DNA from: Methanobacteriota archaeon
GTDB taxonomy: Archaea > Thermoplasmatota > Poseidoniia > Poseidoniales > Thalassarchaeaceae
DNA: 55,282 bases
Assembly (NCBI GenBank): GCA_014239955.1
Contig: JAAZXW010000019.1
Span: 117,298-172,579, forward strand
Direction of reading: 5' to 3'
The position numbers and the translations under genes were made by a program. Shown piece by piece: positions 42,937 through 50,956 of this stretch; the first letter of the stretch is position 1, and every line of letters begins with the position of its first letter. The notes beneath the pieces were generated by a model that was not told the DNA's origin, ran no database searches, and saw nothing but the letters and a program-made list of their open reading frames with translations.

Positions 42937-43382
42937 AAGACGACATCGTGATGAGGCTTCTTCGACAAGTAAAGTCTGGAGAAGTGAGCGTCGAAGACGC
43001 TAGGGTGGCTCTAGAAGATGTTTCACTGACCGAAGAGTCATTTGCTGCAGCTGTTGATCACGGAGTTTTCAATGAGGTTAATCCCGGTACTATCGTCAGA
43101 GCCAGTCTCGCTCCTTCTGGAGATTCATGGCTAATCATTCTAGTTGGGCTATGGGGGATAATGTGGACTCTCTATTGGGCTGGTGCCTTGGCTTACGGCC
43201 TGTTCAACAACTGGGATCAGCAGTTGCTCTCATTCAACCTTGCAATGACTATGTTAACTCTCATCATCATGGGTATAGTGTACTTGAAATATGTTCTACC
43301 TGATGTGGTAATTGTCAAGCATCGCAGGAACAAGTACATCACAAGCCATGATACAAACTCTTGGAAAAAATACGAGGTATGA
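42933..43382 (+). CDS. Small two-helix membrane protein of the Rieske/cytochrome b cluster
   Basis: A 149-residue protein coupled to both neighbours by ATGA overlaps. The first 65 residues are soluble and helical (VMRLLRQVKSGEVSVEDARVAL then a second helix), resembling a short regulatory or assembly domain. Two membrane helices follow: WLIILVGLWGIMWTLYWAGALAYGL (about 70-92; the first half is WLIILVGLWGIMWTLY) and LAMTMLTLIIMGIVYLKYVL (about 102-121), with a basic C-terminal end on the cytoplasmic side. There is no heme or Fe-S motif. Tight coupling suggests an accessory subunit of the complex. I do not know the family. Confidence 0.65.
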   Translation: MKDDIVMRLLRQVKSGEVSVEDARVALEDVSLTEESFAAAVDHGVFNEVNPGTIVRASLAPSGDSWLIILVGLWGIMWTLYWAGALAYGLFNNWDQQLLSFNLAMTMLTLIIMGIVYLKYVLPDVVIVKHRRNKYITSHDTNSWKKYEV

Positions 43383-44233
43383 GTATGGCAAGGAAATTCA
43401 AATTGCGTCCAGTTGGCTCACAGAAGGATGGGGAGCATGAGAGGAGCGGTGCCATAGATAGGAGGGAGTTCATGAGGCTGTCATTCAACACGGCTGCTGG
43501 CTTGATCACAACGGCTTCCTTGGGGAGCGTTGGGTTTGCCTCATTCCTAATGGGGCAGGAAGGAAGTAGCACTTCGGACTCATCTATCAAGTTCTACGTC
43601 CCGAAGGGGTCAGACGTCTGGTACAACAACATGGACAAACAACCAATGACGATTCAGGCATTCATGGACGAATCTGCGAATTCCAACACAGGAATGGCGG
43701 GAGCTGCCGGACTATGGTCTGGATTACCGATCATTGCAACCTACGTCCCTCACGAGGAGAATAAGAACAAGCCATTAGAAGCCGACTCCCCGCGATTCCA
43801 GATGATGGACGGATACACTTCAGGGGGCGCTTATGTTGGATCGGGATACGAGATTGAGGAAAAGGAAGAGTACGCGTCGCTTAACATTCATGACAACATG
43901 ATCATCGTGTTTGCAAGATGCCCGCACCTCTGCTGCATCCCCGGTTGGCAACTCGTCAACAATGACTTCACGGCTGATAGTTGGCTACCCGGAGGGACTG
44001 ACTCAAGCGGAAACAAATCTTTCTGCATTTGCCACTCTAGCAGGTACGACCACACGGTGATAGAGAAGAACACGGCGAGGAACAGGTCCAATGGGAAAGA
44101 GTTTGATTTCATTGGGGTCAAGAAGACTGGTGGGCCGGCACCCTATGGGATGCCATTGATTCCATTCTCGGTGAATGGCGGAACCATCGAGGCGCTTCCG
44201 GACTTCATGGACTGGTACACATTCTGCGGGTAG
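43379..44233 (+). CDS. Rieske 2Fe-2S protein with Tat signal
   Basis: A 284-residue Rieske subunit of a cytochrome bc-type complex. The twin-arginine signal-anchor DRREFMRLSF leads into a hydrophobic helix (about residues 40-58). The cluster motifs are CPHLCC (about 181-186) and CICHSSRYD (about 216-224). These are equivalent to the CTHLGC and CPCHGSxYD boxes, with two Cys and two His ligands plus the two disulfide cysteines. The spacing between boxes (about 30 residues) and the N-terminal region (about 110 residues before the cluster domain) are larger than in bacterial Rieske proteins. The start at 43379 is set by an ATGA overlap with the preceding gene. It would take electrons from quinol at the cytochrome b Qo site. 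Confidence 0.93.
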   Translation: MSMARKFKLRPVGSQKDGEHERSGAIDRREFMRLSFNTAAGLITTASLGSVGFASFLMGQEGSSTSDSSIKFYVPKGSDVWYNNMDKQPMTIQAFMDESANSNTGMAGAAGLWSGLPIIATYVPHEENKNKPLEADSPRFQMMDGYTSGGAYVGSGYEIEEKEEYASLNIHDNMIIVFARCPHLCCIPGWQLVNNDFTADSWLPGGTDSSGNKSFCICHSSRYDHTVIEKNTARNRSNGKEFDFIGVKKTGGPAPYGMPLIPFSVNGGTIEALPDFMDWYTFCG

Positions 44234-44242
44234 GTGAAAATA

Positions 44243-45115
44243 ATGATACAATTCTGGTTCCTATGGATTTTCATCGCGGTCGTCGTTGTTATCGTCGCAT
44301 TCACCCTGAGGAGAGAGCGTGACGACCTCCCAAGGAAAGACATCCTGAGAGCGGTGGAGACGAATGCGGGCAGCATGGGCCTAGCTGAGAAGCTGTTCCT
44401 CTGGGCTTTCTCATGGCTAGACACCAGATTCAGAATCCAGGACTACTGGGGGATGAGCAGGGACTCTTACTACAGCATGCACAGGCAAATGCCACTCACT
44501 CATGCCGAGAAGTACAAGCTCAGGATAATCTGGTACTGGTACCCACTCTACTGCCTGGGTGGAATTTCTTTCATCGCATTCATAATCCTCGTCATCACTG
44601 GTACGATTCTAGGATTCTACTACGTTCCGGGCGGGGACCTGAATTCGGACCCGACGCCTGCCTATGCATCGATGGAGTTCATTATGCTAGAGTTGCCTTT
44701 CGGGTATATCATCAGATCGATACATCACTGGGGAACACACTTCTTCGTTGCTGCTGTCTTCCTCCACATGTGTAGGGTCTACTTCACAGGGGCTTACAGG
44801 AACCCGAGAGAGCTTAACTGGCTTATTGGGGTGGCATTGATGTTCTTCTCGATTTTCTTCGGTTACTCAGGATACCTGCTCCCTTGGGACAGCCTAGCGT
44901 TCGGTGCCGCAACCATTGGGATAAACATGGCAATGGCTACCCCGCTGGTTGGGGAGTGGGTCGCAAGTGCAATGTTCGGTGGGACCACACTTACTGGACA
45001 GACTGTGGTGAGGATGTACTTCCTCCACGTATTCGTGCTGCCGCTAATCGTGACGGTACTCATACTGACTCATCTCTTCATCGTCTGGGTACAGGGGATT
45101 GCGGAGCCGCACTGA
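44243..45115 (+). CDS. Cytochrome b, N-terminal (b6-type) subunit
   Basis: A 290-residue diheme cytochrome b6-like protein. The heme histidines are in SIHHW (H161) and VFLHMCR (H175), 14 apart, and in YFLHVFV (H262) and LILTHLF (H277), 15 apart; the 15-residue second spacing is the b6-type arrangement. The GYSGYLLPWD segment lies in the conserved Qo region. An extra N-terminal membrane helix (FWFLWIFIAVVVVIVAF) and about 65 soluble residues precede the normal core, which is unusual. The ATG at 44243 with GGTGA just upstream is preferred to the GTG at 44234. The C-terminal half of cytochrome b is encoded by the next gene, nine bases on. Confidence 0.93.
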   Translation: MIQFWFLWIFIAVVVVIVAFTLRRERDDLPRKDILRAVETNAGSMGLAEKLFLWAFSWLDTRFRIQDYWGMSRDSYYSMHRQMPLTHAEKYKLRIIWYWYPLYCLGGISFIAFIILVITGTILGFYYVPGGDLNSDPTPAYASMEFIMLELPFGYIIRSIHHWGTHFFVAAVFLHMCRVYFTGAYRNPRELNWLIGVALMFFSIFFGYSGYLLPWDSLAFGAATIGINMAMATPLVGEWVASAMFGGTTLTGQTVVRMYFLHVFVLPLIVTVLILTHLFIVWVQGIAEPH

Positions 45116-45124
45116 GGTGAATCA

Positions 45125-47938
45125 ATGGGGATGATGGAGAGATTTGGCAGGATCGCTGACACATATATCAGCGAGAAGGAGCAGTTGCTCGGAGCGGAAG
45201 AAGAGAGGAAGAGAGTTTTCACTGGGCATGCATTCTGGCCCACTGAAGTCCTCAGAGACACCATTATCTTCGCAGCCATAGTAATGGTAATCGCATTCTA
45301 CTCGTGGATCATCCCGCCTCCATTGCACAATGCCGCAGACCCCTACGCACAGGCTGGTTTCGTTTTCCCGGACTGGTACGTCCTGTTCTCATACGGATAC
45401 CTGAGATGGGGGGAATACCTACCTCAATTCGCCATTCCCGCTGGACCAATAGGTGCATTCTTCGGACAGCCAGTTATCTCCTGGAATGCGGGCGTCTGGG
45501 GAGCGATGATCACAGGATTACCTGTCGGGATCCTAGCGCTGCCACCATTCATCATTGGGAAGAGAGAGAAGAGGGGTGTCGAGGACCCGTGGTTCGCTAC
45601 GGCAGGAGCCGTGTATCTGGCACATGTCTGGTTCATCTCAGTCTTCTCGATCAATATCTTCCTCGAGATGTATGCGAAGAATCGTACCGACCATTGTTGG
45701 TCGAGCGCTCATGGTGGGTTCAATTGCGGCACTCAAGCGCCGTGGACTGCTGACGTCTTCAATGCGGTCCCTTGGGTTCTCACTGGAGTCTTCGTCTTCA
45801 CGCTACTCTATTTCTCCATTAGGAAATTCATGGTCGGACCCATGGGGTCACGACTAACGCCAATTCTCGGTAGGCAGGTGGCTGTTGGGTCCTTGGTCAC
45901 CACCTTACTTCTGTGTACTGTGACGTGGCCGGTATACGAGAATGGTTTCTGGAACCAGCGAGGACTGGGGACGATGGGTTTCTGGGAGTACCAGTATGAC
46001 GCAAAGCTAGTCGAGCTGGACGGGATTAGAGGGCAACCCGGAGATACCCTGATCCACACTGAAAAGGGCCCGATGTGGGAGGAGTGGGAGGATGATTGTC
46101 TGCCATACGAACAGACTAGCTCTCTGGCCATCTGGGAATCCATGGAAGAGGGCACTGAACATACTGACTGGTGCGTCCTCCCGACAATGCATTGGGTAAA
46201 ATGGGGTAATTTCCAACCGACTCGGGGCAAGATTCTGGACTTCAGTGGGGCCAATGGGCATGCTGATACACAGACCTCTAGGAATATAGGCGCCAATGAC
46301 GTCATCTACCAAGGACTCCAAGACGGCTCCCCGGTCGAGATCTCCGAGTCAATACACTTCGAAGTCGAGGATCTGGGAGTCCCCAGCGTGCCAACTGACG
46401 TCGGCTGCAACTTCAGGACTACCGTGCGTGGTGCAGGAATACACACCCAGAGCCTAGTGCTGACCGATGAAGCAGGAGAGACCCTCTGGATGACCAGCGG
46501 TTCGTCCTGTGACTCAGGGACCATATATCTCGACTCTGCTGCTTCATACACAGTGACGTTCACCACCACCTCCGAGGGGGTGAACGATAGCGTCACGATG
46601 ATCTCTGACTTCTCTGCCGTCGCATACCAGCCACTTCTGCTCGCCGAAGACGGTACTGCCTTAATCAGGTCCGAAGTAAGCCACAGTGACGAGGAATTGT
46701 CTGCCATGTCAATGGCGAATCCAACGTTCAAAAAGAACCCCAAGAGCCTAGATGCGAAGTTAATCTACTCCATGTTCATTCCTTGCTTAGGAGTGGGTGC
46801 ACTCGTTTTCGTGATGCTAAGGAGCATGGCTCGCGGCTACGAGTGGGAGATGAACAAGTGCTACGGATGCGACCTATGCGATGATGCATGCCCTGTCAGG
46901 CTTTTCAATGCAGGTGACAAGCTCAACATAATCTACAACACTTGGAACAACGAAGACGACGGAGTGCCGCTCTACTCCTGCCTGACGTGCACAGCCTGCA
47001 CGAATGCCTGCCCACAGCTGGTGGACTATGACTCATACATCGACATCAGGAGGAACCTCGTAGTGGGAGGGCCTCCCGCGACGGAGATCCCCCATACCGT
47101 CCTGCAAGCAGTACTTGCTGCAGAGGCCGAGGAGGATGCGGATGACTCATTCATCCCAGTGGAGGACTACCCTCTAGACTCCAGCATTGGCTACTATCCA
47201 GGCTGCGTCGACTACATCGACCAGGAGATGGTGTTCAGCCATGTGAACAAGGGGAGCATGGACCTGGGTGATACAACGACATCGGCATTCACGATTTTCG
47301 AGGAGATGGGAGAGGAAGTCACCTACCTCGGCAGGGACTTCCTGAAGTGCTGCGGTCACGATCAAAAGTGGCAGGGGATGAATGAGGTGTTCGAGAAGCT
47401 CAAGACGTACAACCAGAAGAAGCTGGGGGAGAGTGGCATCGAGACACTCGTGACATCGTGCGCAGAGTGCTTCAGGACATTCGCCCTAGACTACGAGCTA
47501 GACGACATGAAGGTCATGCACACCACTGAGTTCCTAATCGAGAAGGGCTTCGACATGGATCTCAAGACCAATGACGAGGTCACCGTGACCTACCACGACC
47601 CATGCCGGCTCGGGAGGCAGATGAACATCTACGACGAGCCCCGTGACCTCGTTGGCTCCGTAGATGGAGTCAAACTCGTTGAAATGGAACACACGGGCGA
47701 GGACGCGCTATGCTGTGGCGTCTCCAGCATGATGTCCTGTAACGAGAACAGCAGGTCACTCAGGGTCCAGAGGTTCGACGAGGTTAGAGCGACGGGGGCG
47801 GACATAATGCTCACGTCGTGCCCGAAGTGCGTGGCTCACTTCGAGTGCCTGAAGTTCGAGGGGGACCCACGTCACGACTTCGAGATTCTAGACGTAGTCA
47901 GCTTCCTTGCCAGGCAGATAGAAGAGTCGCGGAACTAG
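45125..47938 (+). CDS. Fusion: cytochrome b C-terminal half, exported domain and HdrD-like Fe-S module
   Basis: A 937-residue fusion. Residues about 43-270 are the subunit IV-like half of cytochrome b, with several membrane helices and the Qo motif PDWY at 82-85 (FPDWYVLFSYGYLRW). Residues about 270-545 form an exported, Cys- and Trp-containing, beta-rich domain I do not recognise. One helix (about 546-566) returns to the cytoplasm. Two 4Fe-4S motifs follow (C579/582/585/589 and C619/622/625/629), then two CCG domains: C694, CC742-743, C779/782 and C827, CC863-864, C899/902. This last module matches HdrD/GlpC-type oxidoreductases acting on disulfides or small acids. Positive residues in SIRKFMVGPMGSR and RSMARGYEW agree with a cytoplasmic Fe-S module. 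An SD-like GAGGTGA precedes the ATG. Confidence 0.92.
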   Translation: MGMMERFGRIADTYISEKEQLLGAEEERKRVFTGHAFWPTEVLRDTIIFAAIVMVIAFYSWIIPPPLHNAADPYAQAGFVFPDWYVLFSYGYLRWGEYLPQFAIPAGPIGAFFGQPVISWNAGVWGAMITGLPVGILALPPFIIGKREKRGVEDPWFATAGAVYLAHVWFISVFSINIFLEMYAKNRTDHCWSSAHGGFNCGTQAPWTADVFNAVPWVLTGVFVFTLLYFSIRKFMVGPMGSRLTPILGRQVAVGSLVTTLLLCTVTWPVYENGFWNQRGLGTMGFWEYQYDAKLVELDGIRGQPGDTLIHTEKGPMWEEWEDDCLPYEQTSSLAIWESMEEGTEHTDWCVLPTMHWVKWGNFQPTRGKILDFSGANGHADTQTSRNIGANDVIYQGLQDGSPVEISESIHFEVEDLGVPSVPTDVGCNFRTTVRGAGIHTQSLVLTDEAGETLWMTSGSSCDSGTIYLDSAASYTVTFTTTSEGVNDSVTMISDFSAVAYQPLLLAEDGTALIRSEVSHSDEELSAMSMANPTFKKNPKSLDAKLIYSMFIPCLGVGALVFVMLRSMARGYEWEMNKCYGCDLCDDACPVRLFNAGDKLNIIYNTWNNEDDGVPLYSCLTCTACTNACPQLVDYDSYIDIRRNLVVGGPPATEIPHTVLQAVLAAEAEEDADDSFIPVEDYPLDSSIGYYPGCVDYIDQEMVFSHVNKGSMDLGDTTTSAFTIFEEMGEEVTYLGRDFLKCCGHDQKWQGMNEVFEKLKTYNQKKLGESGIETLVTSCAECFRTFALDYELDDMKVMHTTEFLIEKGFDMDLKTNDEVTVTYHDPCRLGRQMNIYDEPRDLVGSVDGVKLVEMEHTGEDALCCGVSSMMSCNENSRSLRVQRFDEVRATGADIMLTSCPKCVAHFECLKFEGDPRHDFEILDVVSFLARQIEESRN

Positions 47939-47979
47939 GGAAAGCAATACCAATTACGAGGGCGACGAGACAGAGAAAG

Positions 47980-48246
47980 TCACCGTATGAATGCGAACAA
48001 TGCTGAGAACGATGACAGGGCCGTATTTATCACCACGCCCCATACGGTTGCCTTGGCGAACCTGTAGTCCTCGTAACCCAGTGCCACCAAGTAGAGGAAG
48101 AATCCGATTAGACCACCACATGCCAGTGAAATCCAAGCTGCTGGAACGCTCAGGTAGATTGCCATCACGAGCCATATGGAACCCCCTTGCAGGAGTCCCA
48201 GCCACACCATGGGATCTGCCCACCAGTTTGATTCGGGCACGCCCAT
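47980..48246 (-). CDS. Small three-helix membrane protein
   Basis: An 88-residue protein, MGVPESNWWADPMVW at the start, with about three hydrophobic segments (WLGLLQGGSIWLVMAIYLS, AAWISLACGGLIGFFLYLVAL and VWGVVINTALSSFSALFAF). It is encoded on the opposite strand to the respiratory cluster, between the fusion gene and the dicluster ferredoxin. The ATG at 48246 is preferred over an upstream start at 48384 because the extra residues lie across the start of the ferredoxin gene. I do not know the family; it could be an unrelated membrane protein. Confidence 0.55.
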   Translation of the reverse strand: MGVPESNWWADPMVWLGLLQGGSIWLVMAIYLSVPAAWISLACGGLIGFFLYLVALGYEDYRFAKATVWGVVINTALSSFSALFAFIR

Positions 48247-48321
48247 GAAACACGGGAAGGGAGAACACCAATCAAACTCACTATGATAAGGGTCGGCTCT
48301 ATGGATTAGAAAGGAGATATC

Positions 48322-48654
48322 ATGACCAAGGTTGGTGACGTCCTGAAGAGGAGGGCTGTGGAGCAGTCCAGAATCAGGGTGCAACTGAACTCCGTGAGGG
48401 CTGAGGAGGAGGTCTTGCTGAAGGGCGGAGAGGACACGGTTGCTTGGGTCAAGGAGGAGCTATGCATTGGATGTGACCAATGCACCATAGTGTGCGAAGA
48501 CGATGCAATTGAGCTCTATGACACCCCTCTAGCCAGCCCCATCATGGATGTGGAGGTCAACAGGAAGGCAAGGATACTGAGAGACCCATGCACGGGTTGC
48601 AAAATTTGCGTCCTCGCTTGCCCGACCAATGCCATCATCATGATCGACAGGTGA
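48322..48654 (+). CDS. Dicluster 4Fe-4S ferredoxin-like protein
   Basis: A 110-residue protein. The first 40 residues are a charged helical extension (VGDVLKRRAVEQSRIRVQL). Two 4Fe-4S motifs follow: CIGCDQCTIVCEDDAI and CTGCKICVLACPTNAI, about 30 residues apart. In the first, the usual Pro after the fourth Cys is Glu. An SD AAGGAG lies five bases before the ATG at 48322. It is downstream of the fusion gene on the same strand and is a reasonable electron partner for its cytoplasmic HdrD-like module, although the intervening opposite-strand gene means it may have its own promoter. Confidence 0.85.
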   Translation: MTKVGDVLKRRAVEQSRIRVQLNSVRAEEEVLLKGGEDTVAWVKEELCIGCDQCTIVCEDDAIELYDTPLASPIMDVEVNRKARILRDPCTGCKICVLACPTNAIIMIDR

Positions 48655-48658
48655 GAAA

Positions 48659-48937
48659 ATGAAGGATGACGATCCAGTGAGATTCGGGGCGGAGTTCGGG
48701 CCTCATAGAACCAAGAGGGCAAGTGGAGTTTCTCTTTCTACGTTCAAGACGCTAGTGTGGGTTTCCAACCTAGGTGGACTAATCCTATTCGCAATAGGAA
48801 TGGAGTTGATGATCAGAGGATCTTTCTGGTTTGGCATCGCTTGTATAGTGACTGGAGTCGCAATAGCCCTATTCCCATCAAACTACGAAATCGTTGGCAT
48901 GGAAGAAACGGAAATAGAGGAATGGGCGAAGAAATAA
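48659..48937 (+). CDS. Small two-helix membrane protein
   Basis: A 92-residue protein with a soluble, basic N-terminus (about 30 residues), two hydrophobic helices (WVSNLGGLILFAIGMELMI and FWFGIACIVTGVAIALF) and an acidic C-terminus. It starts four bases after the ferredoxin stop and its end overlaps the methyltransferase gene by 16 bases, so the three are probably one transcript. There is no metal or catalytic motif. It may anchor or regulate the ferredoxin or the bc-type complex; this is inference from position. Confidence 0.6.
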   Translation: MKDDDPVRFGAEFGPHRTKRASGVSLSTFKTLVWVSNLGGLILFAIGMELMIRGSFWFGIACIVTGVAIALFPSNYEIVGMEETEIEEWAKK

Positions 48938-49230
48938 CTCCTGACTTTCAAGGAACCTCCTTCCAGAGAATGGTCTGGGATGAGATCAGAAAGATCCCAT
49001 CGGGAGAGACTAGGACGTACAAGGACATAGCCGAGTCGATTGGGAATCCTAGATCTTCTAGGGCTGTGGCGAATGCCTGTGCTGCCAACCCTCAGCCAAT
49101 CTCCGTACCCTGTCACAGAGTCATTCGTTCAGATGGGACGATTGGCGGGTACAGTGGGCCTGGGGGGACTTCGAGGAAGTCAGCACTCCTAGCCGTAGAG
49201 AAGGGGCTCGTTGGCTCTAGAAATACTTGA
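48922..49230 (+). CDS. ogt: Methylated-DNA-protein cysteine methyltransferase (single domain)
   Basis: A 102-residue protein equal to the C-terminal domain of O6-alkylguanine-DNA alkyltransferase, which repairs DNA by moving alkyl groups to its own cysteine. The helix-turn-helix FQRMVWDEIRKIPSGETRTY and SSRAVANACAANP are followed by the active-site PCHRVIRSDG and GGYSGPGG. The cysteine is present, so this is not an alkyltransferase-like (PWHR) protein. It lacks the N-terminal domain of the full-length enzymes. The ATG at 48922 (MGEEITPDFQGT) fits the domain boundary; it overlaps the previous gene by 16 bases. Confidence 0.9.
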   Translation: MGEEITPDFQGTSFQRMVWDEIRKIPSGETRTYKDIAESIGNPRSSRAVANACAANPQPISVPCHRVIRSDGTIGGYSGPGGTSRKSALLAVEKGLVGSRNT

Positions 49231-49378
49231 AGAAAATTGCGAATGAAGCCAACGAGGCGAGGGCCCATATGAACATGTATGTGCTCTGCCCCAAAGGAGA
49301 ATCCCACAACTCGGGAGAAGGTGGTTCTACTGCATTGTCAGCAGTAGTCTCTGGCGTGTTTGACTCGTGTTCCCCCAT
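49217..49378 (-). CDS. Small single-pass membrane protein (53 residues)
   Basis: A short open frame starting at the ATG at 49378: MGEHESNTPETTADN, an acidic Pro/Thr-rich stretch to LWDSPLGQS, then one hydrophobic helix (YMFIWALASLASFAIFF) and KYF at the end. The clean division into a polar N-terminus and a C-terminal membrane anchor suggests a real tail-anchored protein. It is 51 bases downstream of the polyprenol-kinase-like gene on the same strand and its end overlaps the convergent methyltransferase gene by 14 bases. No family is recognised. Small subunits of secretion or respiratory complexes have this look. Confidence 0.5.
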   Translation of the reverse strand: MGEHESNTPETTADNAVEPPSPELWDSPLGQSTYMFIWALASLASFAIFFKYF

Positions 49379-49429
49379 ATTCTCATCTGTGGGGTCGGAA
49401 ATTAGGATGTAAACATGACGGGAGTGGAA

Positions 49430-50074
49430 TCACAAGAATGGCAGAAGTAAGACTAGCCCGCCAAGCGGGAGAAGAACCATAGTTGCATTATCATCTATCA
49501 ATTTGGTTGAAGGAATCTCACCCAACACAGTTAGTGGGGCCAACAACACTGCAGCAATGATATCAGTACCAAGCCAGAAATGACAACCAAGCCAGACTGA
49601 ATAAGAAATAATAATTCCAGCAATGACGGCTGCTCTGATATCTTGCTTTACCCTCTTGACTTCGCCCATGACAGGATCGACTAGAGTCATCCCAAGTATA
49701 ATTGGAGCCCCATATATCCCGGCTTGCATCCCCTCCTTACTCCCGTCTGGGGCAATCAGTAGTGCAAGCGCTACTGCCAATGCACCCCATGCTAGAGCGG
49801 AAATCTGTCTAGATTCGTATTCCCTTTGACCTACTACCACAATTCCGGTCCTGAGTCGAACAGCCTCGATAACGAGAATTAGTATGCAGATGGCACTGAC
49901 GAACTCTCTGGATTGCAGTGAGAAGTATGACGAGATACTCTCTCCGTGTACATAGTAGAGATACGGGATCGAGGCCATGGAAACATGAGTCAAGCGCCTG
50001 AAAGCATGCCCTCCCATGCCGCCTATTGAATGCTCGACATGATCAACGAAGAGGTCACTTGCTTGGTCAGCCAT
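49430..50074 (-). CDS. Dolichol/phytol-kinase-like membrane protein
   Basis: A 214-residue protein with about six membrane helices. The N-terminal AFRRLTHVSMASIPYLYY resembles the family's RKxxHI start; VDPVMGEVKR and the closing GEIPSTKLIDDNATMVLLPL match the DDNxTVPL motif of CTP-dependent polyprenol kinases (SEC59/DGK1/VTE5 type). The likely reaction is phosphorylation of a polyprenol, phytol or archaeal lipid alcohol, which feeds glycosylation or lipid salvage. It begins one base after meaB, so it shares that transcript even though no metabolic link is apparent. Confidence 0.75.
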   Translation of the reverse strand: MADQASDLFVDHVEHSIGGMGGHAFRRLTHVSMASIPYLYYVHGESISSYFSLQSREFVSAICILILVIEAVRLRTGIVVVGQREYESRQISALAWGALAVALALLIAPDGSKEGMQAGIYGAPIILGMTLVDPVMGEVKRVKQDIRAAVIAGIIISYSVWLGCHFWLGTDIIAAVLLAPLTVLGEIPSTKLIDDNATMVLLPLGGLVLLLPFL

Positions 50075-50075
50075 A

Positions 50076-50948
50076 TCATTCCCTACTTTGGACTATAGAT
50101 GAACTCAGGATGTGAATCGCCTCATTCACAGTTATAGAACCGATACATAGTTTGGCGATTATTTCATCTATTTCTGGGTGAGTAACTAACAGCGAGTCCC
50201 ATTCAGATATCAGCCTCTCCCTCATTATCATCTCATTTCTTTCAGACCTTGGTTCACAAGACTCAATGGTTGAAATCAATTTCTCGATACCCTCTCCCTC
50301 TAGGGCTGAGACAAGCAGAACCTCTCGGCTGTCATCTCCAGAAAGAGCTAGTGATGTTCGGATGCTCTGAGCCGACGAAACGGCTCCGGGCAAATCTGAT
50401 TTGTTTACTGCAATCACATCAGCCAGTTCTAGAATACCTGCCTTCTCTGCCTGAATGATGTCCCCCCTGTCTGGGCCGTCCACTAGAAGAATCCGATCGG
50501 CCAATGCGGCAATTCGAAACTCGGATTGGCCTGAGCCAACAGTCTCGATCACGATTCGAGTCCAGCCACAGAGGGATAGGGCCTGGCACATCGGCCAAAT
50601 ACGTGGAGAAATCCCCCCGGGGCTATTTCCAGAGGCTATTGATCTGACGAACACGGTTTCCCCTAAGTCGTCGCCCCCCATTCTAATTCTATCAGCGAGA
50701 AACGAGCCACCCGTGATTGGCGAGGTTGGGTCAAGGGCCAGTACTGCTACACTCTCCCCCACGGAAACCCAATGCTTCACCATCTGCCCTATGAGTGTTG
50801 ATTTGCCAGCCCCAGGGGGGCCTGTGACGCCCAAGGTCCAACTTGATTCAGACTGAAATTGAGGAATCTGTGGAGACTCGGCGATCTTCGTCATAAGTCT
50901 GGACAGGCTTCTTCTATCTCCTGATATTGCTAATTCTAAGAGTTGCAT
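50076..50948 (-). CDS. meaB: MeaB/ArgK-type G-protein chaperone of methylmalonyl-CoA mutase
   Basis: A 290-residue P-loop GTPase that loads and protects the B12 cofactor of the mutase. The N-terminal helix MQLLELAISGDRRSLSRL matches the family, followed by Walker A GVTGPPGAGKSTLIGQ, VAVLALDPTSPITGG, the switch-like IETVGSGQSE and the base-specificity loop AVNKSD. The family's usual ETVGVGQSE reads ETVGSGQSE here. The ATG at 50948 fits the family and leaves an eight-base gap to the upstream gene; a GTG at 50972 is an alternative that would overlap. It lies directly after the B12-binding mutase subunit, confirming function. Confidence 0.93.
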   Translation of the reverse strand: MQLLELAISGDRRSLSRLMTKIAESPQIPQFQSESSWTLGVTGPPGAGKSTLIGQMVKHWVSVGESVAVLALDPTSPITGGSFLADRIRMGGDDLGETVFVRSIASGNSPGGISPRIWPMCQALSLCGWTRIVIETVGSGQSEFRIAALADRILLVDGPDRGDIIQAEKAGILELADVIAVNKSDLPGAVSSAQSIRTSLALSGDDSREVLLVSALEGEGIEKLISTIESCEPRSERNEMIMRERLISEWDSLLVTHPEIDEIIAKLCIGSITVNEAIHILSSSIVQSRE

Positions 50949-50956
50949 GATGTTGC

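Noticed and set aside
49113-49307. Minus-strand frame of 64 residues overlapping the alkyltransferase gene
   Set aside because: It crosses the PCHRV-coding part of a recognised gene and has no family resemblance; the 53-residue frame beside it in another phase is better supported.
50249-50856. Plus-strand frames opposite meaB
   Set aside because: Antisense shadows of a clear P-loop GTPase gene.
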